DNA from: Odobenus rosmarus divergens
Lineage: Eukaryota > Chordata > Mammalia > Carnivora > Odobenidae
NCBI RefSeq assembly: GCF_000321225.1
Contig: NW_004450302.1
Span: 3,369,394 to 3,433,393, forward strand
Direction: 5' to 3'
DNA length: 64,000 nt
The notes under the pieces were generated by a model that ran no database searches, was not told the DNA's origin, and saw nothing but the letters and a program-made list of their open reading frames with translations. Positions 33,905-46,600 of the stretch are shown piece by piece. Numbering within the stretch: position 1 is the stretch's first letter; every line of letters begins with the position of its first letter. The translations under genes and the position numbers were made by a program.

Positions 33905-34350
33905 GTGAGTCCCTGGAGTGAAGGAGGGCAATTAGGGGCAGTTGGGCCTTCGGGTTCCCCAAATTCAGGCTTCCACTCTTCAGAAAGGACCTTGGGCAGG
34001 CAGAGGTGCGGCTGGTTTCGGTTTTCACTTCCTTCCATCTTTCCAGGGTGACAGTAAGTGTGAGTGGCGCCATGGAGCCCCTGGAGCCCCGTCTGCGGCC
34101 TTGGAGGGTTGAGGGGCAGTTTTCTCCCCAGGAGGGCAGAGCTTCAGTGCTTGTGGCCGGGTGGCAGGCTTCTTGAGCAGAAGGAACCCCTCTGACGGGA
34201 GTCGGGGTCTTGACGTCACTGCGTCAACCACCCCCCGCCCCCCCTTTTCCTCATCCCTCTTCCCCCTTCCCCCCCCCCCGCCTCCCGCGCGGGCCGAGAT
34301 CTTTGGTAGTTCCTTAATCCCTGCCCTCGACCGCATCAGCATCGTTGTTT

Positions 34351-36763
34351 GCTACGAGGCCAAGGTGGGGCTGTGCCCCGTCACCCTAGGCAAGTTACTT
34401 TCTCTTTGGGCCTCAGTTTCCCTGTCTTATGAGTAGGCCTGATCCCTAAAGTCTCTTTCCTTCAGATAAAGCCTTCTGTAATTGGACATACTCTAGGCAG
34501 AAGAAAGAGCAACCAGAGTGTAATGACCTGCTTCTTTACCGTTGATCTCCCGAAGCCCCTCCCCACAGCTACCATCAACCCAATTTAATTTAAGGGCTAC
34601 TGTTCCCCCATTATGATTTCAACCCCCCCCGGGCATGTTAACCTTTTTCTATCACTTGGATTCTTTGCTCCCGATGCAAGCCAACAAGTGGCCATTGCTG
34701 GAGCTGAGTAGAATAATACAGATGCTATCTATTATAACTTACTTCCCCGGTTGCAAAAACCATCTAAAACAGAGGACTTTTAATGTCTTTGTAGATTATG
34801 TAGAGTACAAAATAGGAGACTTTTAAGGTCTTTGTAGATTATGTAGAGTACATAATTAGGGAATATCCAGGTGACTCACTTTCACAGATATTTTCAAAGG
34901 GCCTCCACCTGAAACTCTACCTTTTAGCAGATAATGACAGCTGTGGAGTGGAAAGGACCCCAAGAAAGGTGGTGAGAGTTACGTAGCACTAAAAGGATTA
35001 TCTTTCAAGTCAGATAGTACATCTAGGGCTCTTTAAACACTTTGTGCTTGTTGATATAATACCATGGTTCTTTATTTCCTTAGATGAAAAGAGAGACCGT
35101 TAATATGACCTCTTTCACTTCCTTTTTCTTTCACTTAGGATCATCATTGTAGCTGGAAAGTTTCTTGGAGATTTTCTAGCCTGATCCATGCATTTTACTG
35201 ATGAGGATACTGAGGCCTAAAAGGAGGTAGTGCGACTTAGCCAAGATGCCACAGCTAGTTAGTGGCAGAACTAAGACAGGAACCCAGGTCCCTTGGCTCC
35301 TAGCCTAGTTCCCTTTCCACTACACTTCAAACCCTGTCACCACCCGTGTCACTTCAGGGGTTAGCACAGTCACCCCTTTCAAGGAAAAAGTGTACCATCT
35401 CAGTTAAATTAAATAGAAGATTAGGACAGAGTTGAGGCTTTCACACAGTTTCTTCTGGTTGCCTGCATCTCATGTCCCACGACTGTTTTTCTTTCCTTGC
35501 CCCATACTGCTGGAGCTGCTGGTGTGGGATATGGCTGAGGGCCTGCTTCGAACAAGTGGGGCAGCCAATCCCAGCAGTTGTTAATGAGGAGTATTACAAG
35601 CCTCCTGGAGGTATCCAAGTTCTCTAAGGCACTCTGAAAGATTTTAGGTAAAGAACTAGAATGAACTTGGAAATTTTGGATTAGAACAAGTAGCTCAAGA
35701 ATTTGAAGGCCAGTGACTGTGTGTCTTTGCTTTTGCTCGGGGCCATAGTAGCCACTGTCCAGGTTCTCTAAGGGTAGTTTCGAGCAAGCATCTCTTCCAG
35801 GGCCTGGAGGAGTGGGATTCAAATACATTTTGCTAATGGCTTCTAGTTTTAAAAGTTACATAAGCAGGATGAAGGAATTAGATGAAATGCAGTTTGGGGT
35901 TTTTTTGCTTATCTTTTGTTTTTACTGTTCCCAAATGAATTGATTTGCATTTCTTTCTTAGCTGTGGGAACATTTGGTTTCCTTTTGTGAACTAATCCAG
36001 ATAAACTGATAGTCTTTCATTTCTCTAAACATGTGCCCACCGGTATGAAAGGCTAATGTAAAAATGTTGGGCATAAATCTACAGTAGAACTTAAGTTATT
36101 TTTAAATAAGATTATTTCTTCTTCATGGTTCAGCACACATGGGGAAAATCTTTAGGAAAGTTGGTGAATTGATTTGGTTGAGTATTTGCATTGTTAGAAT
36201 CTGAACCAGGAAGCTTTATAGTATTTTTAAATTTTTCTGCTAAAAAGCATATCTTTGTACTTTACAGATTCACTCAGGGCAGAAGTAGAATTAGCTGTTC
36301 CTTTTCTTCAGGAGAACGTAAAAGAATCTCTGCCCTCATGGAACAGTCCTGGGAGTAGTATATTAGGCTTGAAAAGCTCATTAGATGAAAATGTGTCAGG
36401 TTTTCTTAGAAGCCAGAAGCCAGTTCAGGGGACTCATTTTAAAACACATGCCTGTTATTGCATACATCCTCTGAGGACCCTAATCCTTTTGGAAACTGAG
36501 CTGAAAAAAATCAGAGTCCAAGTAAAGTGCTTCTGACAGTTTGTAGAATCTCTGCATTATTTTCCCCTACTCAGTGGTTTGCTTTTAGACATCCCTATCT
36601 GTTTTCCCTGCTCACTCCTCGTGTGGCTAGTCTTGGGCATGAGGGTAGGAAGAGGGAATTAGGTGGAATACCATCTCATGATTTCTAGGGGGCCGAATTC
36701 ATCCCACTGCTTTTCCATGACTCCGTAGCTCTCCAGGCTTCTAAATTTAACTTTTGCTCTTTT
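34351..36763. other. CALCOCO2 intron 1, first part
   Basis: Mostly unique. It contains a 43-bp tandem duplication at 34775-34860, a reverse MIR-like block at 35190-35330 (ACTGATGAGGATACTGAGGC), and an unrecognised 135-codon minus-strand ORF at 35421-35828. Confidence 0.5.
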
Positions 36764-36952
36764 TTTTTTTAAGATTTTATTTATTTATTTGACAGACACA
36801 CAGCGAGAGGGAACACAAGCAGGGGGAGTGGGAGAGGGAGAAGCAGGCTTGCTGCGGAGCAGGGAGCCCGATGCGGGGCTCGAACCCAGGACCCTGGGAT
36901 CATGACCTGAGCCGAAGGCAGACGCTCAACAACTGAGCCACCCCAGTGCCCC
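36764..36952 (-). repeat. SINEC, reverse, with target-site duplication
   Basis: AACTTTTGCTCTTTTT flanks both ends (from about 36749 and 36954). Confidence 0.95.
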
Positions 36953-36954
36953 TA

Positions 36955-39900
36955 ACTTTTGCTCTTTTTCTATCTCGTCTCACTTCCCTCCGTGGATATT
37001 GTCAGAATTAGAAGTGGATGGTGGACAGATCCTATAGTGGGAGGAGCTGTTAAAGAAGGAGAGGTTGATGCTTAAATCATTCTACTTTTTCTTCCATATC
37101 CTCTCTGCCCCCTCCACAAACAGTCCTTTCTGGACCGCTTTGCCAGAAAGGTGATTTCCCCAGCCATTGTCAGAACCCATTTCTCCCAAGGAACCTAATC
37201 ACTGGGAGGGAGGAAGGGGTTTTAAGGATCACTGACCTTAAAAATTAATATAGTAGTAGATACCTTCCTTCCGGGAAAAGCTAAATGAGGTAACTCCTTG
37301 CTGACCCAGTTCAGATTGCATGGTTATACTCATGGCCTTTCACCCATGGCCTTTTCTGTCCTCAGCTTTGGTAAAAAGCAGAGAAGCAAGCCATGGCTGT
37401 TCTCCACTCTGCCTGCCTCCTCAACCCCTTCCCCAGTCTCCTGCAGAGGAGAGTGTCCTATTTCAAGAACAACTGAATTCCAAATACCTAGAGAGCCACT
37501 AGGTGCCCTCTGAGTCATCCCGGAAGGTGATGAGATCTCTGAAATGGGAGACTTAATGGAGTCTTACATTTTTGATAAGCAAGGAACCAAGACTGTTGAC
37601 TTCCAGATAGATGATTAGGTGTTCAGATGAATGAAAAGAGCTAGTTTCCACTGGCTGTCCCTACTCTCAAGCCTCAACATGAGCTCTTTTGTGTCTTTGT
37701 GTGTGTGTGCGTGCGCGCGTGCGCACATGTCCTTTCTTCAGTGTTCTGTTTATGAGCTTATAGATTGATTGTTTTTCTAGCAGGAAAGAGGATGTACGAA
37801 GCCCTCATACCCTTGGCTGGTCTTGCCTTTCTGAGTAACATCCATTTGCAAAACAGCTTGCCAGAGTTTGAGTGTGTAGAAGGTGGGTAATGGAGTGTGA
37901 ATTTTGTGGGTCCTTAAGGAAATCAAATCTGTGCCTTTTGTTTTTTTGGCACCATGCCACTTGAACCAGCTATGCCAGTTGAACCAGCCATACCAAGAAT
38001 TGACATAGCACTTGGAGATTATCATCTCTTCACCCTATTTTAGAGAAGAGAAAGCTGAGAAACAGCAGCTTCTCTAAGGGTATCCAACAAATTAAGAGCA
38101 GGGCTTAAAAAAAGAATTAGCCCCGTGGTCATTCACACCATTGTTTACCTACAAAGCCCCTTCCTTTCACTTTTTGATGAATCACATGCATTTCACTTAC
38201 TCAGTGAATAGTTAATCAGCAATTACTACAGGCTAGGCATTATGTCGTGTGTACAGGGGTGATAGTGTTATGAAGTAAAAGAAGAGGGAGTTGGGTACTT
38301 AGGTTAGTTGAGAGATAGGCCCTGAAGCCACTCTTACCTGAGTGTTCTTTATGATCGAAAGACAACAGATTAAGTCATTTTACAAGCTCAGATAAATGCT
38401 GCTCCAGGCTGAGGACAGAGGGGATATGCTGGCCTCAGCAAGACTTGAGACCCCTGGAAAAGAAAGGGGTCTGCAAGCTGAGATATCTCCCTGCCTACCC
38501 TCCCATAGCATCCAAGAGATCACACAGGCAACAGCGTATATGTGGAACTAGTTCTGACCTAGACTGGAACGAGACGTCCCCCTTCCTCAGAAAAACTGAT
38601 CTGAGGTTTGACGTTAAGGATGTGGCAAAACTGTGTCATAAACCAGAAAGCTAATACATTTCCTAGTTCCTTAGCTTAATCCCAAGAATAGACAGTTGAG
38701 TGCCACCAAAGTCCCCCTGCCTTCTCTGTGAGAAAATTGACTACTGGAGGAGTTGGAAGAAGAGGCCTGGTGATTTAGCGTTCAAAATAAAACCAGGAAA
38801 TAAGTAGGGTCAGGCAGGACTAGAAGGGCTGTGTTTTTTTGGTTATTGTACTTATTTTTAAAAATTGAGTTGTATACATTCTTCCAACGTGTTCCAGCAG
38901 CCGAATTTGTAAGGTATCATATAGTAGTCCCCTGTATACAGCTCTCCTTCAGCTGCTGTATACAGCCACCATATTGTTTCCATTTCCCAGTGAAACCCTG
39001 GGTTGAGGAGCATGGGCTTACTAAATCTTAGACCCGGGGAGCATTTAGAAGATGGAGCAGGTGACTTTTGAGAGGCAGTAAGTGTCAGATCTCAGCAATT
39101 CAAAAGACTCTGATTCTTTTCTATATTGTTTTTACCTCCCAAATAGTTTGCCATGCTTGATCACATTTTATCTGTACCGTGACCTGCAAAGGTGAAATAC
39201 AGGTTATATCCCCAGTGTTAGAAATAGGGATCTAACTTGCTATCCTCCAAACACGGGTGGCATTTCTCTCTTTCCTCATTGCTTTTATGCATGCCATTTC
39301 ATTCACCTGGAATTTCCTCACCCCCAAGCCCAAAGGCTCATCTTCCTTGAGGGCTTATCCAGGCCTCTACTCACCCCTCAAAGCTCTTCTTCATTTTCCT
39401 AGCCAGTTGCATCTCTCCCGCTTTTGAACCCAAGAGCGTTTTGCACTGATTCCATCCTTCTGTCGGTCACTTGTTTTCTCATCTAACTGCCATATTGCAC
39501 TGGGACCCTTTCGAGGGCAAAGCCTACGCCAGAAAACAAAACAGAACACCCCACAATATTAAGAAAATCACTAACATCTGGCAAGTCCTTTCTTCTTGCA
39601 GACTCTGCTAATACTTTATTCTGTCATTCTACATATTTCTACTTTGTGTGATGCTATGGCAGGTAGTGATTTAAGGCCTGCAGACTTTACATTATTTCAG
39701 TTAATATTCATGGAAAACCAAATGACGTAAGTGTTTTAGTAGCCCCATTTTACAGGTGAGGGAACAGGCATAGAGCCCGGCTGATTAAGTGAGTTGCCCA
39801 AGCTCATGCATCTAATAGGTAGTGAGGCTGGAATTTGAACTTCACCATCCTGGTTTCAGAACCCATGCTTGTCACTGGTGCATGTCAGATAATCTGCTCT

Positions 39901-40412
39901 CAACCCTACCTTTCTTCCTGCACCCATGCCCAGCTCCTAGCAGAGTGCAAAGACTCGATAATTATAGGATAAATGGAATGAATGGAGAAGCTGAAACCTA
40001 GAGAAATTGATATTCAGGAAGTCACAGGACTTGTTGGGATGAAAAATCTAGACTCTAGGTCTTACCATTCCCAGCTCAGGTTATTTTCCTCGAGGCTGCC
40101 TTACTTATTTACGGCACTTAGAAGAAGTGGAACAAACAAGCTATGAGCAGAGAATAAAGGTATGTGAGGGTGGTGGTGCCTGTGGTGGAGATCAAAGACA
40201 TTCTTAGAAAGTTCTTACAGCACAGGAAGCTATGAATGCAAAATGGCTCAAAGTGAAACAGAAAGCAAGTTGTATGATCTCAATCCCTGTCAGGCTTTTG
40301 CTTTTCCTGACTTGCCTCGAATGGAATGTTCCCTGGGTGAGAGCCCAGAAATCTCCCAACATTTCAAACAGCCCTTTCTGAGCCTTAATAACTATCCCAT
40401 ATCTCGTAACAG
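36955..40412. other. CALCOCO2 intron 1, second part
   Basis: No exon is recognised before 40413. An alternating purine-pyrimidine tract (GT/GC)n lies at 37697-37728. A reverse MIR-like block lies at 39690-39870 (TTTTACAGGTGAGGGAACAG, GTTGCCCAAGCTCATGCA). Confidence 0.5.
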
Positions 40413-40602
40413 GACGCCCACCATGGAAGAGACACTAGAAGATCCCCCCACATCGGCTGTCTTGCTGGATCATTGTCATTTCTCTCAGGTCATCTTTAAC
40501 AGCGTGGAGAAGTTCTATGTCCCTGGAGGGGATGTCACATGCTATTATACACTCACCCAGCATTTCATTCCCCGCCGAAAGGATTGGATTGGCATCTTTA
40601 GA
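40413..40602 (+). CDS. CALCOCO2: CALCOCO2 exon with start codon (SKICH N-terminal half)
   Basis: Acceptor tctcgtaacag, ten 5' UTR bases, ATG at 40423, donor TTTAGA|GTAAGT. It encodes residues 1-60, including MEETLEDPPTSAVLLDHCHF and FIPRRKDWIGIFR. The frame is also open for 60 codons upstream, back to an ATG at 40243. Confidence 0.96.
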
Positions 40603-43600
40603 GTAAGTGGTTAATTTAGTACCAAGTGACTGGGAACTAGAGGTGACTCTTCATTACCTGAGTGTGTGACCGTCTGTGTATTATAAGCATTTTACATCTT
40701 GTGTCTGGCCTTTTTTTTTTTTAAGATTTTATCTATTTATTTGAGAGAAACTATGAATGGCAGGAGGCAGAGGGACAAGCAGACTCCCTGTTGAACAAGG
40801 AGCCTGACACAGGGCTCGATCCCAGGACCCTGAGATCATGACCTGAGCCGAAGTCAGACACTTAACTGACTGAGCCACCCAGGAGCCCCACACCTCTTTT
40901 TTTTTTTTTCCGTCTGGCCATTTAAAAAACAATTTTTTTTTTTTAAGATTTTTATTTATTTGACAGAGAGTACAAGCAGCGGGAGCAGCAGAGGGAGAGG
41001 GAGAAGCAGGCTCTCCGCTGAGCAGGGAGCCCAACACAGGCCTTGATCCCAGGACCCTGGGATCATGACCTGAGCTAAAGGCAGATGCTTAACCGACTGA
41101 GCCACCCAGGCACCCCTGGCCAGTTTAAAAAATCCTAAACTAGGGCACCTGGGTGGCTCAGTTGGTTAAGCGACTGCCTTCGGCTCAGGTCATGATCCTG
41201 GAGTCCCGGGATCGAGTCCCGCATCGGGCTNNNNNNNNNNNNNNNNNNNNNNNNNNNNNNNNNNNNNNNNNNNNNNNNNNTCGGGCTCCCTGCTCAATGG
41301 GGAGACTGCTTCTCCCTCTGCATCTCCCCCCTGCTCTTGCTCTCTCTCTCTCTGTCTCTCTCTCAAATGAATAAATAAAATCTTTAAAAAAAAAAAAAAA
41401 TCCTAAACTAGGGGCGCCTGGGTGGCTCAGTTGGTTGAGCAACTGCCTTTGGCTCAGGTCATGATCCTGGGGTCCTGAGATCAAGCCCCACATGGGGCTC
41501 CTTGCTCAGGAGGGAGCCTATTTCTCCCTCTCCCTCTGCCTGCTGCTCTGCCTGCTGTGCGCTCTCTCTGTCAAATAAATAAATAAATAATCTTTTAAAA
41601 AAATAAAATACTAAACTAAACTCCCTGATACTTCCCTACTTCCCCCTTCACACACCTACATGTGCTGTGAGACTCAAGTTTTAATTTCAGTCGCAAGCCA
41701 GAATAAGATGGCAAATCATATAGCCCCCAAGTTTTATTATGCTTTCAAAGACCAAATGTAAATGTTTTTAAATTATCCTATTTTGAAATAGTCATCTATG
41801 AGTTGACTGGGATGAGTGGCCCCTTATGTAATTTCTGTGACCTTAAACATTGCTTTCTTAGAAGAGTGTTTAATTTGTTTTAATATGAGTATTAAATATC
41901 TAAAAAGGAGGTCAAGAAGTTACCTGGTTTGACGTCCTGCATCCAGGAAGTTTATTACTGAATAAATGTGACTTGCTTTGAAAAGATTTCCAGGGATAGA
42001 AATTTTCTGAGGTCCCTCAGAGACCTCTCCTAGTTCAAGTACAGAAATGGTACTTTTTTTTAATTATAGTCAACTTATTCTCTGCCTCCCTTTCTCCCCC
42101 AATCTGTGTCTCTCTCTGTCCCTCACGTCACACACACACACACACACACACCCCCATAATGACAGATCTTCCTATTATATCCAGAGACAGAAGATAAAGG
42201 TCAAATTTAAGTAATTTACACTGCTGGGTTCCAAGATCAGTGACCTTTGTTTTGACACCTCAGTATGTCATGTGCTTGTTTGCCAATGTTGTTCATCCTG
42301 AAATCAGACATCATTCTTTTTTTTATTTAATTTTATTATGTTAGTCACCATACATTACATCATTAGTTTTTGATGTAGTGTTCCATGATTCATTGTTTGC
42401 CTGTAACACCCAGTGCTCCATTCAGTACGTGCCCTCTTTAATACCCATCACTGGGCTAACCCATCCCCCCACCCCCCTCCCCTCTAGAACCCTCAGTTTG
42501 TTTCTCAGAGTCCATCGTCTCTCATGGTTCATCAGACATCATTCTTGACTGCACTGTGGAGGAGCTGGTGCTCATTCACATCCCTCACAGAGTTACTTTT
42601 CCTTAATTGTTTGGAATTCTAAGCTAACTGATGGAGCCATGGAAGCTCGTGTTTAGAGGCAGGGATAGCAGGACACCTCCTGAGACTGCAGGATACTGAC
42701 TCGTTAGACTGAAGGATGTCCTGACACAGAAAACTGACACACTGGAGTATTTCCTATTTTGGAAGATGATTGTTTTTTTCTTCCCCATATGTAGCAAAGC
42801 TGTCGAGTAGAATTTTCTACAATGGAGCTGTACCTTCACTGTCCAGGACGATGGCCTCTAGCCACATGTGGGTATTGAGCACTTAAAATGTGGCTAGAAT
42901 TAATGAAAATTTAATTAATTTAAATGGGCTAGTGGCTATCATTCTGGACAGTGCAGCTACAGATAATTTAAAAAGAGGACAGTTTGAAAACTGCTTATTC
43001 ATCTTTGAAATGTAATCTGTGGGCTCCTGGGTGGCTCAGTCGGTTAAATGTCTGCCTTTGGCTCAGGTCATGACCCCAGGGTTCTGGGATCGAGTCCTGT
43101 GTCGGGCTCCCTGCTCAATGGGGAGACTGCTTCTCCTTCTACCTTTTCCCCCTGCTCGTGATAGCTCACTCCCTCTCTCAAATAAATAAAATCTTTAAAA
43201 AAAAATGAAATGTAACCTATAACTTTTTTTTTTTTTTCAACACAGTTATATTTCTGTTTTGCCTAGACTGGTTGTATTTTCCAAGGACTTAGCAACTTCC
43301 AGTGAGGACTTAACCGTAAACCAAATGAAAGTCTTAACGCTTTTTAAAAACAAATGTTTAAAAACATTTTTGAGGGGTGCTTGGGTGGCTCAGTTGGTTA
43401 AGCGGCTGCCTTCAGCTCAGGTCATGATCTCTGGGTCCTGGGATCAAGCCCTGCATCGGGCTCGGGAGCCCGCTTCTCCCTCTTCCTCTGCCTCTGTGAT
43501 CTCTCTCTCTCTCAAATAAATAAATGAAATCTTTAAAAAAAAATTTTTGAGAAATGCATCTTTGGAATGTCATGTGTATTTCAGAGGCATTCCCATGATT

Positions 43601-46600
43601 CCATAAAGAAAACCATTAATGCAAAAAATGGCTTCTTATGTTCATTGTCCATAAAGCTATTGATTCGAATGGCTACCTTGAAGCCTGAAAGAAAGTTCTA
43701 AGACTAATAAAGAGAACACAAACTTTTTGAGAACATATGATGTGCAGTGTCCTTGAGGTTTTGTGTGTGCATGTGTGTGCGTTCTAACTGAACCTCACAG
43801 CACAGCAGTACCCTTAGATAGGGGGTGTTATCTCTTATGCACAGATGAATAAAATGAATATACTCGAGATGGTGACTTTCCCAGTGAGTAGATGCTGAAC
43901 AAGTCTGTTTGATTCCTAAACCTCTGCTTTTTTTCCTATTCTGCTGAATTCATATGAACAACAGATGGTAGAGAGTTGACTATAAAGTGTTATCTTTCAT
44001 ATCTCCCTTGGAAAGCTCATCTGATGTTCTTGTAGTATAATCTCTCTCTCTCTCTCTCTTTTTAAAGACTTTATTTATTTTAGAGAGAGAGCGAGCAGGG
44101 GGAGGAAGGGGCAGAGGGAGGGAGAGAATGTCAAGCTGAGTGCAGAGCCCAGTGCAGGGCCCAATCCCACGACCCAGAGATCATGACCTGAGCCAAAATC
44201 AAGAGTGGGACGCTCAACCCACTTAGCCACCCAGGCACCCCTCTTTTTAATTTTATTTTAAGTAAACTCCACGCCTCACATGGGGCTCAGACTCACAACC
44301 CTGAGATCAAGAGTCGCGTGCTCGCAGTGCCTGACTGGCTCAGTCGGTGGAGCTGCGCAACCCTTGATCTCGGGGTTGTGAGTTCAAGCCCCACATTGAG
44401 GGTAGAGATCACTTAAAAAATTTTTTTTCCTTTTTTCTAATTAAAAAAAAAAAAGTTGCATGCTCCGTCAACTGAACCATTTGCAGTGCAGTCTCAACCA
44501 TATTCCTCAGCTCCTCAGCAGTCCTGACACTGGTCGTTCCTGGCACCAAGCGGACGCTTGTGAACTGTTTTTGAATGTGCTATATGCTTCATCTTCTCAA
44601 TATAGCAAAAGCTACCAGCCATGATAGAGCCTAAAGTAAGTGGGAGTTGGCTTTCCTGCCTTTAGTGCACAACCCTGTGCTCCATGTTCTTCTTTCCCTG
44701 GGCATTTAAATGTTTCCAAGGGCTCCGAGAGGGGACATGTCATGCCATGAGAGGCCCACCGGGACTAGGACTACTCAGGTGGAGGGGCCAAGGCCTGAAA
44801 TTGCAGGTGGCCGGAAGTTGTTTCCTTGCTCCAAGACTGCTGTAATTCTTAGGCCTTCCCAGATGGTATTTTGGTCACAGTGCATTAAGAAACTCCAGGA
44901 TGTGAATGAAGACTCCATAAAGTTCTTGCTTCCTGTACCACCATAGGCCGCGGTGGCTCTGAGATGCATACAGCAATGGGGTGTGTATTAATGAGACACT
45001 AAAACATGCCCTGGTATGTTCTGATGAGCTTTCAGTGTAGCCTTTTCAACCCTGCACTGATTCCTTCGTATATAAAAATGGAATTTATTTTTAGTTCTTT
45101 TTCTTCCCACTGGGCTCAAGCAGGGTCAAAATATGGCAATAAATGTAATTTCTTCTCATTTGCTGAGTGTTCTCCCCTCGAAGACACAATGGCTCCCTTT
45201 CTATTCTCTGGTGTGCCCTTATCCTCCGGATATGATTTGAGGCATCTTTTACCCCTCTTCACATTTACTGAGAATATTTTCCACTTAGCCAGCTTTCTGC
45301 TCTGAGGCATATTTTATAGTATCCTTATATCATGACTTATTGCATTCAAGACCTGGAGGAGGCCTCTGTGACTGCCAGATTGTTGTCAGTATCTGTACCA
45401 AAAAGCCTTCATTAAGCATGCATTAAGAAAAACACTTGACGTGGGGCACCCGAGTGGCTCAGTCGTTAAGCGTCTGCCTTCGGCTCAGGTCATGGTCCCA
45501 GGGTCCTGGGATCGAGCCCCGCATCGGGCTCCCTGCTCCACGGGAAGCCTGCTTCTCCCTCTCCCACTCCCCCTGCTTCTGTTCCCTCTCTCCCTGTGTC
45601 TGTCTCTGTCAAATAAATAAAATCTTAAAAAAAAAAAAAACACGAAAATTCTATAGACTGGACTCTGTTATCTGGGACCTACCTCATAATCTAAGAACCC
45701 TTTTGCCCCTCCACATGCACCTGATTCAAAAACGGCATTTTTTTTAAATACACAAGGATAACCAGGTCAGTGTGGGTGACAAGACTGGCCTGGACACAGG
45801 AGAGGACTGACCCATGGAGACGGGGGTCAGAAGGACTTTCTGATTAAGAAGTTCTAAGAACCCGGGGCGCCTGGGTGGCTCAGTTGGTTAATCAACTGCC
45901 TTCGGCTCAGGTCATGATCCTGGAGTCCCAGGATCGAGTCCCACATGGGGCTCCCTGCTCAGCGGGGAGTCTGCTTCTCCTTCTGACCCTCTTCCCTCTC
46001 ATGCTCTCTATCTCAAATAAATAAATAAAATCTTTAAAAAAAAAAAAAAAAAAAGAAGTTCTAAGAACCCTGTTGGGAGAAGGTAGCGGGATCAGATTCA
46101 CAACCCCAGAACTGTCTTCGCTGTTTTCCCCAGCCACTCACCGTTCTCTGTCTGATGTGGTGATAGAATTTTTAGAACTCGTGCTGGGTGTCAAGGGGTC
46201 GGTTTTCATTTCCTTCTGAGCCAGGTATTCTGGACTGTGTGTGTGCCAGTTTCTAGTTGTATCAGACCTCATACCACATATCATAAGGGACTCATTCTAT
46301 TGTATTTTCAACATAAACAAATAAATAGTAAGTGCATTTTAAGAAGACCTAGCACACATAAGAGTTTTCCCCTGAGCACTTTCAGATGCTGAGTGAGAGC
46401 CTTCTGTCATTGCAGGTGGGATGGAAGACAACCCGTGAGTATTACACCTTCATGTGGGTCACTTTGCCCCTTGACCTAAACAGCGAATCAGCCAAACAGC
46501 AGGAAGTCCAGTTCAAAGGTGAGAAAAATCCTAGATCAAAGGTATTTGAAGACAGCAGCTAAGACTAATTCCCTTGAGCTTAAGATTTCTGGGGCAGATA

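Larger units (their letters stand above)
33720..34350 (+). promoter_or_regulatory. CALCOCO2: CpG island promoter of CALCOCO2
   Basis: GC-rich and CpG-rich, with several GC boxes (GGGGGCGGGG at 33771-33780; others near 33803 and 33845) and no TATA box. It contains a strong ZNF143-type element and ends in a first exon with a good donor at 33904|33905. Its position fits the known head-to-head layout with TTLL6. Confidence 0.8.
41619..46415. other. CALCOCO2 intron 2, repeat-rich
   Basis: No exon is seen between the first and second coding exons. It contains (CA)n at 42128-42150, a MITE-like repeat, a LINE-1 tail and several SINEs listed separately, plus (CT)n near 44041-44060. Confidence 0.5.

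Noticed and set aside
43259..43519. ORF ending in a SINE-coded peptide, and many like it
   Set aside because: The peptides with [16 protein letters not shown] and LSSEREREREGARGRGRS-like runs are translations of SINEC, seen tens of times in the window.
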